From Varanus komodoensis (lineage: Eukaryota; Chordata; Lepidosauria; Squamata; Varanidae): a DNA stretch of 64,000 bases. The notes beneath the pieces are model-generated. The model saw only the letters and a list, made by a program, of their open reading frames with translations, made no database searches and was not told the DNA's origin. The stretch covers positions 2,297,809-2,361,808 of the forward strand of contig NW_025335468.1 of NCBI RefSeq assembly GCF_004798865.1, read 5' to 3'. A program made the translations under genes and the position numbers. Positions within the stretch are counted from its first letter, which is position 1. Each line of letters starts with the position of its first letter. Of this stretch, positions 44,740 to 55,883 are shown piece after piece.

Positions 44740-46082
44740 TAGGCTGGGTCAGGGAAGTCATCAGTGCCTCTTTACGAGAGGGAGTGGTCCCATGCTGCCT
44801 TAAAGAGGCAGCGATGAGACCATCACGAAGAAATCTTCCCTTAACCAGAAGAACAACTTTAGGCTGGCAGAAAATATTCCTTTCCTGGGCAAGGTTCTAG
44901 AGAGGGTGACTGCCAGTCAACTCCAGACACTCTTGAATTAAACTGATTATCAGCATCCATTTCAATTGGGGTTCAGGCCTGGTTTTGGAATGGAAACAGT
45001 CTTGGTCATCCTGTGTTAATACCTGTGCTGGGAGTGAGACAGGGGTTTGTGACCCTGTTAATGCTGCTGGACATCTCGGTGGCTTTCGATACCATTGACC
45101 GTGGTGTCCTTCTGCAGCTGCTGTCTGAAATGGGAGTGGGGGACACTGCCTTGCAGTGGTTCTGCTCCCACTTGGAGGGCTTTCTCCTGTTTGGGGACTC
45201 TTGCTTAGTCCCTGAATTCTCCAGCATGAAGTTCCTTGGTGGCCTGTACACCATGCTTTTTGACATCTAATTGAAACCACTGAGTGGGGTCATCTGGAGT
45301 TTTGGGGTGTGTTGCCATCAGTATGCTGATGACACACTGCTCTGTTTGTCTCTTTCATCTTCAGCGACAAAGGTTAACAAATTGAAACTCAGTCCTGAAA
45401 AAACAGAGAGGCTGTTCGTGGGTGATTCCTTTGACTGGATGGGGGTGGGGGTGTTCAACCTGCTCTAGACAGGGTCGCACTCGCCCTGAAGGAGCAGGTT
45501 CGTAGCTTGGGGGTGCTCCTTGATCCATCTGTGTCACTTAAGACTCAGGTGACATCAATGGCTTGGAGTGTTTTGTACTAGGTTTGGCTGGTGGCCCAGC
45601 TGCACCCCTACCTGAACAGGGATAGCTTTACTTAAGTAATTTATGCTCCGGTAGATTATTACAATGAATTCTATGTGGGCTGCCCTTGAAGATGGTTCAG
45701 GAGCTGTAGCTGCAAAATGCCGCAGCCAGATTAATAACTGGAACCTGGAGATCTGAACATATAAGACCAGTTCTGGCCCACCTGCATTGGCTGCCGTTAT
45801 GCTTCCGGTCCCAATTCATGGTGCTGGTCTTACCAGCTTGGGACCACAACACCTGTTGGAGCACCTCCCACAATTCCAATCTAGCCGGACCCTTGCCTCA
45901 GCCTCTGGGCCTTCCTCCAGGTACCGACCCCTCAAGAGGCTTGGATGGTGGCAACTAGGGGGAAAGCTTGTTCTTTGGAACAACCTCCCTGCTGCAGCCC
46001 ACATGGCACTGGATTGGCCATCTTTTCAGTGCCAGGTTAAGAGCTCTCTTTGCAAAGGGCTTTAAAGAGCTCCCTGGTCATT
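44740..46082 (+). mobile_element. Old L2 LINE, ORF2 body
   Basis: A plus-strand copy of an older L2 subfamily. It shows FQLGFRPGF-like sequence near 44965, LLMLLDISVAFDTIDRGVLL (motif A, 45060-45115), GVGDTALQWFCSHL, HQYADDTLLCLSLSS (motif C, about 45318-45362), KLKLSPEKTERLFVGD, then decayed C-terminal blocks to about 46080. Stops and shifts separate the blocks. Its 3' UTR appears to continue at 47297-47520 beyond a younger L2 insertion. Confidence 0.85.
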
Positions 46083-47296
46083 CAGGGGCCTGATATGGTT
46101 ATTTTATTTTATTTTATTTTATTTTATTTTATTTTATTATTAAAACATTTTTATGCCGCCCCATTCTCCGAAGCCTCAGGGCAGCTCACAACAATAAATT
46201 AAGACAATAACAATTAAAATATATACATTAGAATAAAATAAGCCGCCCTGGCCAAATAAAATTCAATAGTATTAACATTTAAAATGCTGCTGAAATAAAA
46301 AGGTCTTCGCCTGGCGCCGAAAAACAAATAACGACGGCGCCAGGCGGACCTCTCTGGGGAGCGCATTCCATAACTTAGGCGCCACCGCTGAGAAAGCCCT
46401 CCTCCGAGTACCTACCCTCCTAATTTCTTTCATGGAGGGTTCCTGGAGAAGGGCCGCTCCCGCAGATCTCGGGGCGGGCGGGCATATATGGACGTAAGCG
46501 CTCCTTCAGGTAACCAGGACCCAAGCCGTTTAGGGCTTTATAGGTCATCACCAACACCTTGAATTGGGCCCGGACTTCAATGGGAAGCCAGTGAAGCTGA
46601 TGGAGAACTGGAGTTATGTGAACATAATGCCCAGTCCCTGTCAGCAGCCTGGCAGCTCTATTTTGAACCAATTGAAGTATTCAGACCGTCTTCAAGGGNN
46701 NNNNNNNNNNNNNNNNNNNNNNNNNNNNNNNNNNNNNNNNNNNNNNNNNNNNNNNNNNNNNNNNNNNNNNNNNNNNNNNNNNNNNNNNNNNNNNNNNNTT
46801 CGGGTAACCAGGACCCAAGCCGTTTAGGGCTTTATAGGTCATCACCAACACCTTGAATTGGGCCCGGACTTCAATGGGAAGCCAGTGAAGCTGATGGAGA
46901 ACTGGAGTTATGTGAACATAATGCCCAGTCCCTGTCAGCAGCCTGGCAGCTCTATTTTGAACCAATTGAAGTATTCAGACCGTCTTCAAGGGTAGCCCCA
47001 CGTAGAGCGCGTTACAGAAGTCAAGACGGGAAGTCACCAGCGCATGTGTCACTGTCGCCAGGCAGTCGTACTCCAGATAGGGGCGCAGCTGATGAATCAT
47101 CCGAAGCTGGAGGAAAGCGCTCCTCGCCGCTGCTGTTACCTGAGCTTCAAGTGAAAGCTCCGGGTCGAGGAGCACTCCCAAGCTGCGGACCTTATCCCTA
47201 GGAGGGAGTGCAACCCCTTTCAGGACAAGGTTCAATTCACCTTCTCCGAAGCCTGAACCGCCAACCAACAGGACCTCCGTCTTGTCTGGATTGAGT
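46083..47296 (-). mobile_element. L2 LINE, third minus-strand copy (contains gap)
   Basis: Its 3' end on the left has an (ATTTT)n run at about 46098-46138 and the UTR phrase GAAGCCTCAGGGCAGCTCAC. The minus strand encodes the L2 C-terminal part in pieces: VQNRAARLLTGTGHYVHITP, LVTSRLDFCNALYVGLPLK and LPPRDKVRSLGVLLDPELSLE. Truncated at about 47296 within the DKTEV block. An assembly gap at 46699-46798 and a duplicated 194-bp flank interrupt it, so its true length is about 294 bp shorter if the duplication is false. It lies inside an older plus-strand L2. Confidence 0.9.
46699..46798. other. Assembly gap (100 N)
   Basis: A run of exactly 100 N, the conventional size for a gap of unknown length. 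The 194 bases on its left (46505-46698) recur on its right (46799-46992) with one difference seen by eye. Confidence 0.98.
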
Positions 47297-47520
47297 CAGG
47301 TGTTTTTAGGTTTTGTCAGTTTAGTCAGGTGTTTTTCTTTTACTCTTGGCCTGGTCTTTTTAAATGGTCTTTTATTGTCTTTTACTGTTCTTTTATGCTA
47401 TTTTAAATTATTTTTTAATTCTTAATGTTTTTTTCTATTGCATTTTATTGATTTTATACTTTGTTGTAAACTGCCCAGAGCGCTTTAGCTATGGGAGGTA
47501 TGGAAATGAAATAAACAACC
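47297..47520 (+). mobile_element. Old L2 LINE 3' UTR and tail
   Basis: T-rich UTR-like sequence, then TTGTAAACTGCCCAGAGCG, CTTTAGCTATGGGAGGTATG and GAAATGAAATAAACAA. This is the expected 3' end for the plus-strand L2 ending at 46082, separated from it by the younger L2. Confidence 0.65.
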
Positions 47521-50500
47521 TTGGAGAGGGGGAAAGGGGATGTTCTGGTGTGCAGGAAGGCAAGGAGACCAGAAAGGAACAGAATACAATTTAACTCGAG
47601 CCTCTTGCAGCCTTCTTCCCCCCCTCCCCCCCCCCCCCCCCCCCGCCCTTGAACTGGAGAAAAAGCCTTTCCAGAATGTGGAGTGAGAAGGCAAAGTTCT
47701 CCACTGTGCCTCCCACTCTAACAGCTTCAGCCTGGTAGGGCACAGGAATCGCAGAAACCCTGAGTTGTAAGGCCAAAATTAGTAGGATTGTGCCCTTAAT
47801 TGTGCCCCCTCTGGCAAATATGTACCATAGAATTGTCTAACTTTCGATTTCATTTCAAATTAATGTTTTCTGCCCTTTCCCCTTTGTGTTTTATTTGTAC
47901 AGTATCCTGTTTGGTTAAATCTTCAACTGATCCTGTAAACTCAGATGTAACCAGTGACCACACATAACTAGATATTTAACAATTGTTACTCATCTGAGGA
48001 AGAGCACGCTTGGGAATGAGAGAGGTAGCTGTTCTTGGTGCCCTTCCCAGGGCCAGGGTGGCACCGACTCTTTGGATGAGGATGTGCGGAGGGGTGCAGA
48101 CATAAAAATGGCAGAGGAGGGCGTGGTTATCACAAGGCCACCATCCCCAGGTGTTTGGGCAGACAGGTTTTGGAAGGGAAGGTAGTGGACAAGGTAGGGA
48201 AGGAAGATGAGCCACTCCCAGTCCAGTCCCTGACCCCATGACATGGCATTGGGTTGGAAGAGCCACCCAAGTAGAGGGCCTGCGTAGCGACTAGCCCTTC
48301 TCCAAAGGGGCACGGTGGAGCCCAGTGTTCCTGAAAAGGAGGGTTCTTGGAAATAGTTTCTAGTTTGTCTTCAGCTAATCACTCTGTTCATGTACAGAGA
48401 CTCAATTTCTGGTGGCTACAGTTTGGTAGCTTTATATTTGGAAATAAAGGCTCTTAAGTAAAAAGTCTGTCCATTGTTTGAAAGGAATGAAGGGGGAAAC
48501 CCAGCTCCCAACATGGATTTAATTATGGGTTCAATGTAGCTTGATCCCATAATCAAACCTCCTGAACGGGAGATTTATAACATCTGGATCCCATATCATT
48601 CTGCCGAACCTTTCTTTGCGTAGGATTCCTTTTATTCTAGAATACAACCACTTCCTAGAACACAATAGATTTATCACCCCCATGGTGCTGCATAGACAAA
48701 GACAGCAAGTCTCCCACCATTCCCTTCCTCTTCTGATTTGGCAACTTAGTCCTCTAGATTTTTTCTGAATTACATGCCATGCTGTGTCACAGAGACCAAA
48801 GAAATGTATGGGGTGTTAACCCTAAGGAAGAAGCTCAGAACATAGGTCGTTGTGTGGGAGACCATCTTTTGAGCCTTTGCTAGCGGCAGACAGTGAGAAG
48901 GAAGAGAGTTGCTAGAAATTTTAACCTGCCCCTGTGGTGTTACAGGGCTCCACTGTCACTGGCCATGTGTTGGAAGCAAGTTCTTAACAGTCCCTGTTCT
49001 GCGGCAGTTTATCCTTGCTCTTACGTAACTCTTGCATTAGATGTAATTAAACATGACACTGATGAGCCAAGGCAAGCTGCTTAGCACAAATGTAAGCAGT
49101 GCCTTTTCCCCAAAAGCTGGGAAAGCCCAACTCTGCAAGCTGACAGCATCCAGGGCCCTTTGCTGGAGCAGCCACTTCTTTCTGGCTCACACCCAACCCC
49201 TGGAGGAGACTCTCTCACTCTTCTCCATCTACCCTTCATCCCAGGCACATGACAGTGCCTCACCTCTGATTCAGAATGGCTTCTAGCAAAAAGGGCAGAG
49301 ACTTTGACAGCTTGATCCGGCATTTGAATGGACAGGGGAGGGTGGGGACAGTCAAGCTGTGGGGAGGGGAGAAATACTGCAGCAGATTCTGTTCTCCCAA
49401 AGAGGTCATACAGTCTGGATGGTCCATGAATGTCAACTGAGGGGCAGGGATTGCTGCAGCATGGGACCGTTATTCCTTCCTGCATTCTAGTCTCTTGTAT
49501 CTCCATAGAATCATGATGAAGCGTAGGAATGACTATTTATTGTCTGCACAATTACTTGGCAAACAAATGATAGTCCCTAGCAAGTGTTTGATTATTTTAA
49601 TATACCTCATAAAATGGGCATTAATATTTCAGTAAATCCTGCCATGAGATTTTGTAATTTGTACAGGTGCCTTCATGAAATGCTAGAAAAAAAATCAGTA
49701 AATCCAAGCTGGGCAGGCGTATGCTGGTTTATGCAGTAAAGGATGTTCGTATATCTTCTAAGCTCTCATGGCCCATATGTTGTTGCATTAGCATACTCTA
49801 ATATGGAAGGCTGGGCTGCTGCTAGTCAGTGTACGAAGCAGCAGCTGTTTACATGAAGTTGATGATGGTATCATGGTGTCTCATTAATAACTGCAGTGTC
49901 CGTAATCCCTCCAGCTGGGCTAGTTTAGCTGCTGGGATCCAGGGCTTCGTATCCTTGTACCTAGAGATGCACAGACGTTTGTGAGAGAAAGAAGCCAGGG
50001 ACACTAATTGGGCAGAAACAATATGAAACAGCATCTTAACAGAATGTGATTGCTTTTTGCGTGAAGTTTGTTATGAAATTAACAAACTTCCCCCTTGCTT
50101 TCCCCTCCTAGTGGCTTTCCAAAGCTATCACACTGCTGGGAAATTCTGGTCTTAGCACTGTACTCATGCCAGCCTCTGTTGAGTAACAGTAGCTTAGTAC
50201 CCTGTCCCCATATTTGGGGTGGGAGCAGGAAGCTTTGCAGCAGAGGCTGTAATCTCCACCTCTTCCTCCTCCTCCTTTTCTTCCAATTATCTTCTTTGAA
50301 ATCAGGAGAGATGGGCCTTCCAGGGCTGTGAGAAGGACAGTGCACGACCTTGATTTAAAAAAGAAAAAACTCTGAAAATAAAGTGAAAAGCAAGTTAATG
50401 CAGTGCTGGAATTTTGCTTAAAAGGAGGGATGTAGCCTTGTTTAAATGTAGAAATTTGGGGGATGGCAGCATTTTACCTTCTTCGTTAAAGGTCATAAAA

Positions 50501-50544
50501 AGCTGTAAGCATCAGAAGCAGGGTGGAGGTTGCCACACGTAATT
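47521..50544. other. Non-coding stretch, no gene recognised
   Basis: No gene seen. A C-run lies at about 47619-47644. About 49600-50000 is repeat-free and conserved-looking. Short frames here have no recognisable domains. Confidence 0.45.
47619..47644 (+). repeat. Poly-C run
   Basis: About 26 bases, almost all C with one T, flanked by CTTCTTCC and GCCCTTG. Confidence 0.9.
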
Positions 50545-50599
50545 AGAAACATAAAAAACAGAGCGAGTCAGAAGGGACCTCCCGGGCCATCTAGTCTGA

Positions 50600-53521
50600 C
50601 CTCCAGCACCAGCCGGCTCCGCTCACGACATGCCCACCATGTGGACATCCAGCCTATCCTTGAACACCCGCACCGATGGGGCCTCAGAGACCTCTCGTGG
50701 AAGCCCATTCCACACCCTCGGGGTCCTGACTGTCAGGAAGTGCTTCCTGGCATCTAAATGGAACCTTGGCTCCCTGAGCTTTGCTCCATTGGAGCGTGTC
50801 CTGCCTTCCTTTGCATGGGAGAACAGGTCTCTACCCATCTCCATGTGACATCCCCTCACATACCTGTATGTCGCCAACATATCCCCTCGGAGTCTCCTCT
50901 TCTCCAGGCTGAAGAGACCCAGTTCCTTCAGTCTCGCCTCATATAGCATCCCCTGCAAACCGACCACCAACCTTGTGGCCCTATGCTGCACTGACTCCAA
51001 CCTGGCTATATCCTTTCTGTAATGAGGGGCCCAAAACTGAACACAATGCTCCAGTTGCGGGCACACTAGAGTCATGTAGAGTGGTAGTAATACCTCTCTC
51101 AATCTAGAAGCCACACTTCTGGCTATGCAACCAAGGGTGGCGGTCACCCTCTTGACCACCGCATCACACTGCTGACTCATGTTTAGCCTGCAGTCAACCA
51201 GTACCCCGAGGTCCCTTTCACAAGTGCTGCTCTCCAGCCACTTGTCACCTAACCTGTACTTATGACAGTTATTCCTGTGCCCCAAGTGCAAGACCTTGCA
51301 CTTATCTACATTGAACGCCATCCTGTTGTCTCCTGCCCACTTCCATAGTCTGTCCAGATCCTTTTGGATCTGGAGTACCTCTCCTCAGTTGTGGCCACTG
51401 CTCCAGTTTTAGTATTGTCTGCGAATTTGATCAGCAGACTGTTCACCCCTTCTTCCATGTCGTTAATGAAAAGATTAAACAGGATCGGCCCCAGGACAGA
51501 GCCCTGGGGGACCCCACTTGTCACTGGCCGCCATCCTGATGATTCCCCGCTAATGGTTACCTTCTGCTTTCGGTCAGTCAACCATGCCCTAATCCACTGG
51601 ACAGTGCTTTGGTGTATCCCAAAACTCCTCAGTTTCTCCACCAGGATATCATGGGGCACTTTGTCAAAGGCCTTGCTGAAATCCAGGTATATCACATCCA
51701 CTGCATCCCCTCCATCTAGCCATCTCGAAACCTTGTCATAGAATTCCACAAGATTTGTCTGGCAGGACCTGTTTTTGCGGAAGCCGTGTTGTGTGGCTGT
51801 CAGCCTCCCTTCCCTATCTAGCATCACTCGATCTCTCTCTATTATGAGCCTTTCCATTGTTTTTCCTACAATCAACGTAAGGCTAACCGGTCTGTAATTC
51901 CCATGTCCTTTCTACTACCCTTTTTGAAAATTGGAACCACTGATGCCACCCTTCAGTCCTCTGGAACTTCACCCGTTCTCCACGAGGTCTCAAAAATGGA
52001 GGCCAGTGGGCGTGAAAGAACCCCTGCCAACTTTCTAAGTACTCTCGGGTGTAACCCGTCAGGGCCTGGCACCTTTGTAATGTCCAATGCCCTGAGGAGC
52101 CCCTCGACTTCAAGGGGGGGGTGACTCTAATCTGTGCCCCTAAGTCCCCAGCCTCATCTAATCTCCTATGCAGATCTCCCCCATCCTGCTTTGGGGAGAA
52201 CACAGAGGCAAAATAGTCATTTAGCATCTGTGCCTGTTCCCTCATATCAGTCACTGGGTCTCCTTCCTCCTTATTTAGTGGTCCCACCACTTGTCTCCCC
52301 TTCCTCTTCCTATTTACATGCTGAAAGAAGCCCTTTTTGTTGCTCTTGATATTCTTGGCAAGTCTCAGCTCGTAATCAGCCTTAGCCTTGCGAAGAATCC
52401 TTCTGCAACGGGCCTCCTCCTCTCGGTATACCCTTTTGTCTATTTCCCCCAGGACCCATTTCCTACGGAGGTTCCTCTTGTGACTAATCCCTTTAACCAC
52501 CTCCTTTCGCATCCATGGCGGCACTCTCCTCTGCGTCCCTACCTTACTGACTAGAGGTATCGTCAAGGCTTGTGCCTCCAAAACCTCCCTTTTGAGTGCT
52601 ATCCACCCCTCCTCAACTCGCTTACCTTCCAGTAACCTATCCCAGGAGACTTTCCCCAGTCTGGCCTTCAGTTGGCCAGAATTGGCCCTCTTGAAGTCCC
52701 AGCTTCTAGCACTTGACCTGCTGCACATCCCCAGTCCCCTGATCTCAAAGCAAAGGATGGAGTGATCACTCGCATCCAGAGCTCCCCTAATCTGTACTTC
52801 ATCTATCAGCTCCTCCCTATTGGTCAAGACCAAGTCAAGGATGTCCCCCCCCCCGGTCGCCTCTCGGACCCTCTGTGTGAAAAACGCTCCCTCAGTAGCT
52901 TCTAGGAAGTGACATGACCTGGCTGTCACCGCCGAGTGAGTCTCCCAAGTAATATCCGGGAGATTGAAATCTCCCATAATTACTGTGTCTCTCCCCCGAG
53001 ATAGCCTTGGAATCTGGTCTGTCAGGACATCATCCAGGGTCTCAAGTTGATCTGGAGGGCGAAAACATACCCCCACTGTCAGGTCTCTTTCCCTGTCAAC
53101 CCCTAAGTTTCACCCAGACTGCCTCTACCGAATCCCCATCTGTGTTGCATTCTATCTCACTGCATTCTATCCCTTCCCTGACGTATAAAGCCACGCCCCC
53201 ACCTCTCTTTCCCTTCCTGTCCTTTCTAAAAAGGTGATACCCTTCTATGTTCACATTCCAGACTTGCCTTTCATCCCACCAAGTTTCTGTGATTCCAAGC
53301 AGATCATATCCTCCTATTCCCAGGAGAGCTTCAAGCTCTTCCTGCTTATTACCCATGCTCCTAGCATTGGTGTATATGCACCTCAACTCCTTCCCAGTGC
53401 TTCCTTTCCTTGGCGTTCCCAGCCTCCTCCTTCCTGATACCTGGCCCCTCTCTGTAGGAGTCCTGTCAGTCCCTGCAGTATCTCTAAAACCCTGCTCCCA
53501 GAGCCCTGATCCTCCCCACAC
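50600..53521 (-). pseudogene. CR1 ORF2: endonuclease and reverse transcriptase (broken)
   Basis: The endonuclease reads TNARSMGNKQEELEALL, LGITETWWDE, VIMGDFNLPDITW, ILDLVLTN and DASDHSILCFEI, so the active-site Asn, Glu, Asp and Ser-Asp-His positions are present (53430-52740). The linker has AKADYELRLAKNIKSNKKGFF. Reverse transcriptase: [31 protein letters not shown] (motif A), [20 protein letters not shown] (motif B), and IKFADNTKT at about 51425-51400, where FADD would be expected. The second Asp is Asn, which should abolish polymerisation. The C-terminus runs from [18 protein letters not shown] to about 50623. Frameshifts are needed near 53090, near a G-run at about 52105-52112, and near 51365. 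The protein would make nicks and copy CR1 RNA at the target site. Confidence 0.92.
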
Positions 53522-53570
53522 ACTTGTCCAGTGCAGACACGTTACTGGGGGGCCTGACCCCCCCCCCGGC

Positions 53571-54555
53571 TCAGTTTAAAGTCTTCTGGACGAAGCTCAC
53601 TAGAGCATCTCCAAAGGACCTTTTCCCCATCCTTGTGAGGTGTAACCTGTCCGTTGCCAAAAGTCCATTGGCAAGAAAACAAGCGCCGTAATCGAGGAAC
53701 CCGAAGCGTTCCTTTTGGCACCACACCCTAAGCCAGTTGTTCACCTCGGAGGCCCTCCTGTTCCTTCCTGGCCCAAATCCCCGGACAGGTAAGATTGACG
53801 AGAAGGCCACTTGGGCCTTCAGCTCTCTGAGTTTCTTCCCCAAGGCCTCAAAGTCCCTGGTGGTCCCAACCACACCCTGCCTGGGCACATCGTTTGTGCC
53901 CACATGGATCACCAGGGACCGGCTGGTGACCCCCGGAGTGAACAAGACACTCCACTCTGTCCTTCACATGCCAGATGCGTGCACCCGGCAGGCAGCAAAC
54001 CTCCCTTGTCTTCAGGTTGGGGCGGCACACCGCTGCCTCAGTGCCCCTCAGTAGGGAGTCCCCAACAACAATCATCCGCTGCCGTACCTTCCCGGTGCTG
54101 GTGGGCGGCCGTGCCCTGGCCCTCGCCTCTCCTGCAGTGGCCCCCTTGTCGCCTGACGTCCCAGGCTGGGGGTCCTGCTGGTCCCCCAAGGCCTCATCAG
54201 CCCCAGCCTCCCCAAGTGGAGAGAACCTGTTTCCCAGCTCCAGATTGGTGCCAGGAGAAGGAGGAGGCCGTGCTGGCCTCCTCCTCCTGTGGGTGACATG
54301 CCTCCATGTCTGCGCAGCTGCTCCTCCCGTGGCCTCTCCCTCAACCCTCTGTCCAGAGGGGGGCTGCTCTGGAGGGGCCTGGAGAGCTCTCTCGGCCCTC
54401 AGGCACCTCACCTCCTCTTCTAGCAGGGTCACCATCTTGCACCGAGGGCAAGTGTATCCATGCCTCTCCTGGGGGAGAAGGGCGAACATGTCGCAGCTGT
54501 CGCAGTGGACAGCAACACCCGTGACTCCCGCCAAGGCCATCTCCTGGTCTGCCAT
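53571..54555 (-). pseudogene. CR1 ORF1: zinc-motif and SGNH esterase protein (broken)
   Basis: Starts at the ATG at 54555 (MADQEMALAG). Residues 18-40 show CDSCDMFALLPQERHGYTC followed by PRC, i.e. paired C-x2-C motifs, then a short coiled-coil-like LLEEEVRCLRAERAL. After a Pro/Gly-rich linker comes an SGNH/GDSL esterase: MIVVGDSLLRGTE (Ser block), SLVIHVGTNDV (GxND block) and LLATDRLHLTRMGKR (Asp and His). The frame changes once around 53940, between the Ser and GTND blocks. CR1-type ORF1 proteins with such esterase domains bind RNA or lipids; the exact role is unsettled. ORF1 ends about 50 bp before the ORF2 region. Confidence 0.88.
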
Positions 54556-54811
54556 CGGTATCCCTTCCGAGACCTTACCCTGGTCCCCTGCCTTGTCTGT
54601 CCTGCAGTTCCTCTCACTCTCCCAGTTCTCCTAGACAAAAACCCACTCGCACACACACACAAGGATAAAATAAACTTAAATTTAAATTGGAAGAAAAACA
54701 AAACAAAGCACAGCACAAACCAATCAAACAAACAAACAAACCTCTGTGTCTCAGGGAAGGGAGTCTCCGGACAGCACGGGCTGCAGCGAAGGGATGCATA
54801 CAAGGGACGAC

Positions 54812-55205
54812 GCCCTTCCTCTCTGCTGCTCCTGGCCCTCTGCTCCCCTGCCCAGCTCCTACCTTGCCTTCACCTGTCCCCTGGCCACTCAGCACTCTCC
54901 TCCAGCCTGTGCCTGTGCTGCTCTGCTGCTCTGCCAAGAGGCCAGAGCCAAAAGGGCTTGCAGTGGCTGAGCGTGGCCTTATCAGTCCCTCAGGCCAGTG
55001 GCCCCGCCTGTCCGCTTCCTCCTGGCTGCTCTAGCCTCTCTGGCCCGCCCCCTTCCTCTCTGCTGCTCCTGGCCCTCTGCTCCCCTGTCCAGCTCCTACC
55101 TTGCCTTCGCCCGTCCCCTGGCCACTCAGCACTCGCTCCCAGCCTGTGCTTCTGCTGCTCTGCCAAGAGGCCAGAGCCAAAAGCCCAAGAGGCCAGAGCC
55201 AAAAG
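54812..55205 (-). repeat. Tandem units in the CR1 5' UTR
   Basis: A unit of about 140 bp occurs at 54812-54955 and again at 55047-55183, a period of about 235 bp including a 91-bp spacer. Shared words in order are CCTTCCTCTCTGCTGCTCCT, GGCCCTCTGCTCCCCTG, CAGCTCCTACCTTGCCTTC, GTCCCCTGGCCACTCAGCAC and CCAAGAGGCCAGAGCCAAAAG. The last word is duplicated once more at 55184-55205. Being GC-rich and at the 5' end, the array probably served as a promoter, like the monomer arrays of mouse L1 (inference). Long frames across it are artefacts of composition. Confidence 0.8.
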
Positions 55206-55655
55206 GATATGGGCAGCATGCAAACTAGGGGTCATAACATTTGTGCAAAAACAGTGTACACAAAGCTCACCGTCCCAGTGAGCCCTATCTAGAAAGAAAA
55301 ATACCTTTTCCCAGTGATAAAACACTGCAGTTTGGCTACTGAAGGAAATGGGAAATCCTTGCAGCAAGCTGCTTGGAAGGAAGCATTGAAGGCATTTCAA
55401 GAATTGCTGAGTTTTAAAATTCATTTTCCCTATTTAGCGTTGCAGTTTCTTTTAGGCCCTGATTTGAGGAAGGAGGAGACAAATGCGAACTTGATAGTTC
55501 CAGTCTCCTCGCTGAGACTCCAAGGGGTTGAACTGCGCTGTGAACCTGGAAATGGGTTTCTAACTTGGATGGCTTGAAGGGAGAGGGCTGGAACGGGTCA
55601 TGGCCTCTGTGCTGTCTTCACATGCCCTGGGGTGCATCTGCTTTTTCTTTTGCAG

Positions 55656-55771
55656 ATGGTGAGCGACTGGGTGAGGTAACAGACCCTGGAAGGCGAGCAG
55701 TGGGGGCGCATGCATCCTCTCCTCAGAGGAAGACCGAGGACTCCAGCGAGAGCCGGGAGGACGAGCAGATG
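55656..55771 (+). CDS. Candidate internal exon of an unnamed host gene
   Basis: A 116-bp open segment lies between a strong acceptor (CTGCTTTTTCTTTTGCAG, 55638-55655) and a donor, ATG then GTAATCT at 55772. In the only open phase it uses two bases of a split codon and then 38 codons: GERLGEVTDPGRRAVGAHA, then SSPQRKTEDSSESREDEQM. The peptide is hydrophilic, with a basic RKTE and an acidic Ser/Glu run, typical of a disordered or phosphorylated region. The other two phases have early stops. Upstream phase 1 and downstream phase 0 mean skipping would shift the frame. I cannot name the gene, and no companion exon is seen. It could also be a chance fit. Confidence 0.38.
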
Positions 55772-55786
55772 GTAATCTCACTTATG

Positions 55787-55789
<3 letters not shown>

Positions 55790-55880
<91 letters not shown>
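55790..55880 (+). repeat. (CT)n followed by (GT)n microsatellite
   Basis: About 52 bases of CT repeats to 55841, then about 39 bases of GT repeats to 55880. It begins 18 bases after the candidate exon's donor site. Confidence 0.97.

Positions 55881-55883
<3 letters not shown>

Larger units (their letters stand above)
50545..55205 (-). mobile_element. CR1 LINE, near full length
   Basis: About 4.66 kb on the minus strand with 5' UTR, ORF1, ORF2 and a CR1-type 3' UTR. The 3' end (left side) has the family-typical GTCAGACTAGATGGCCC and GGTCCCTTCTGACT in reverse complement. The typical octamer tail is not preserved; there is only TTATGTTTC. No target duplication is evident, which is common for CR1. 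Several frameshifts and an altered catalytic residue show it is inactive, but most of the coding sequence is still readable, so it is far younger than the CR1 pieces at 13907 and 23570. Confidence 0.93.

Noticed and set aside
53975-55281. Plus-strand frames of 160-273 codons
   Set aside because: They are antisense shadows of the CR1 ORF1 and its GC-rich 5' UTR units.
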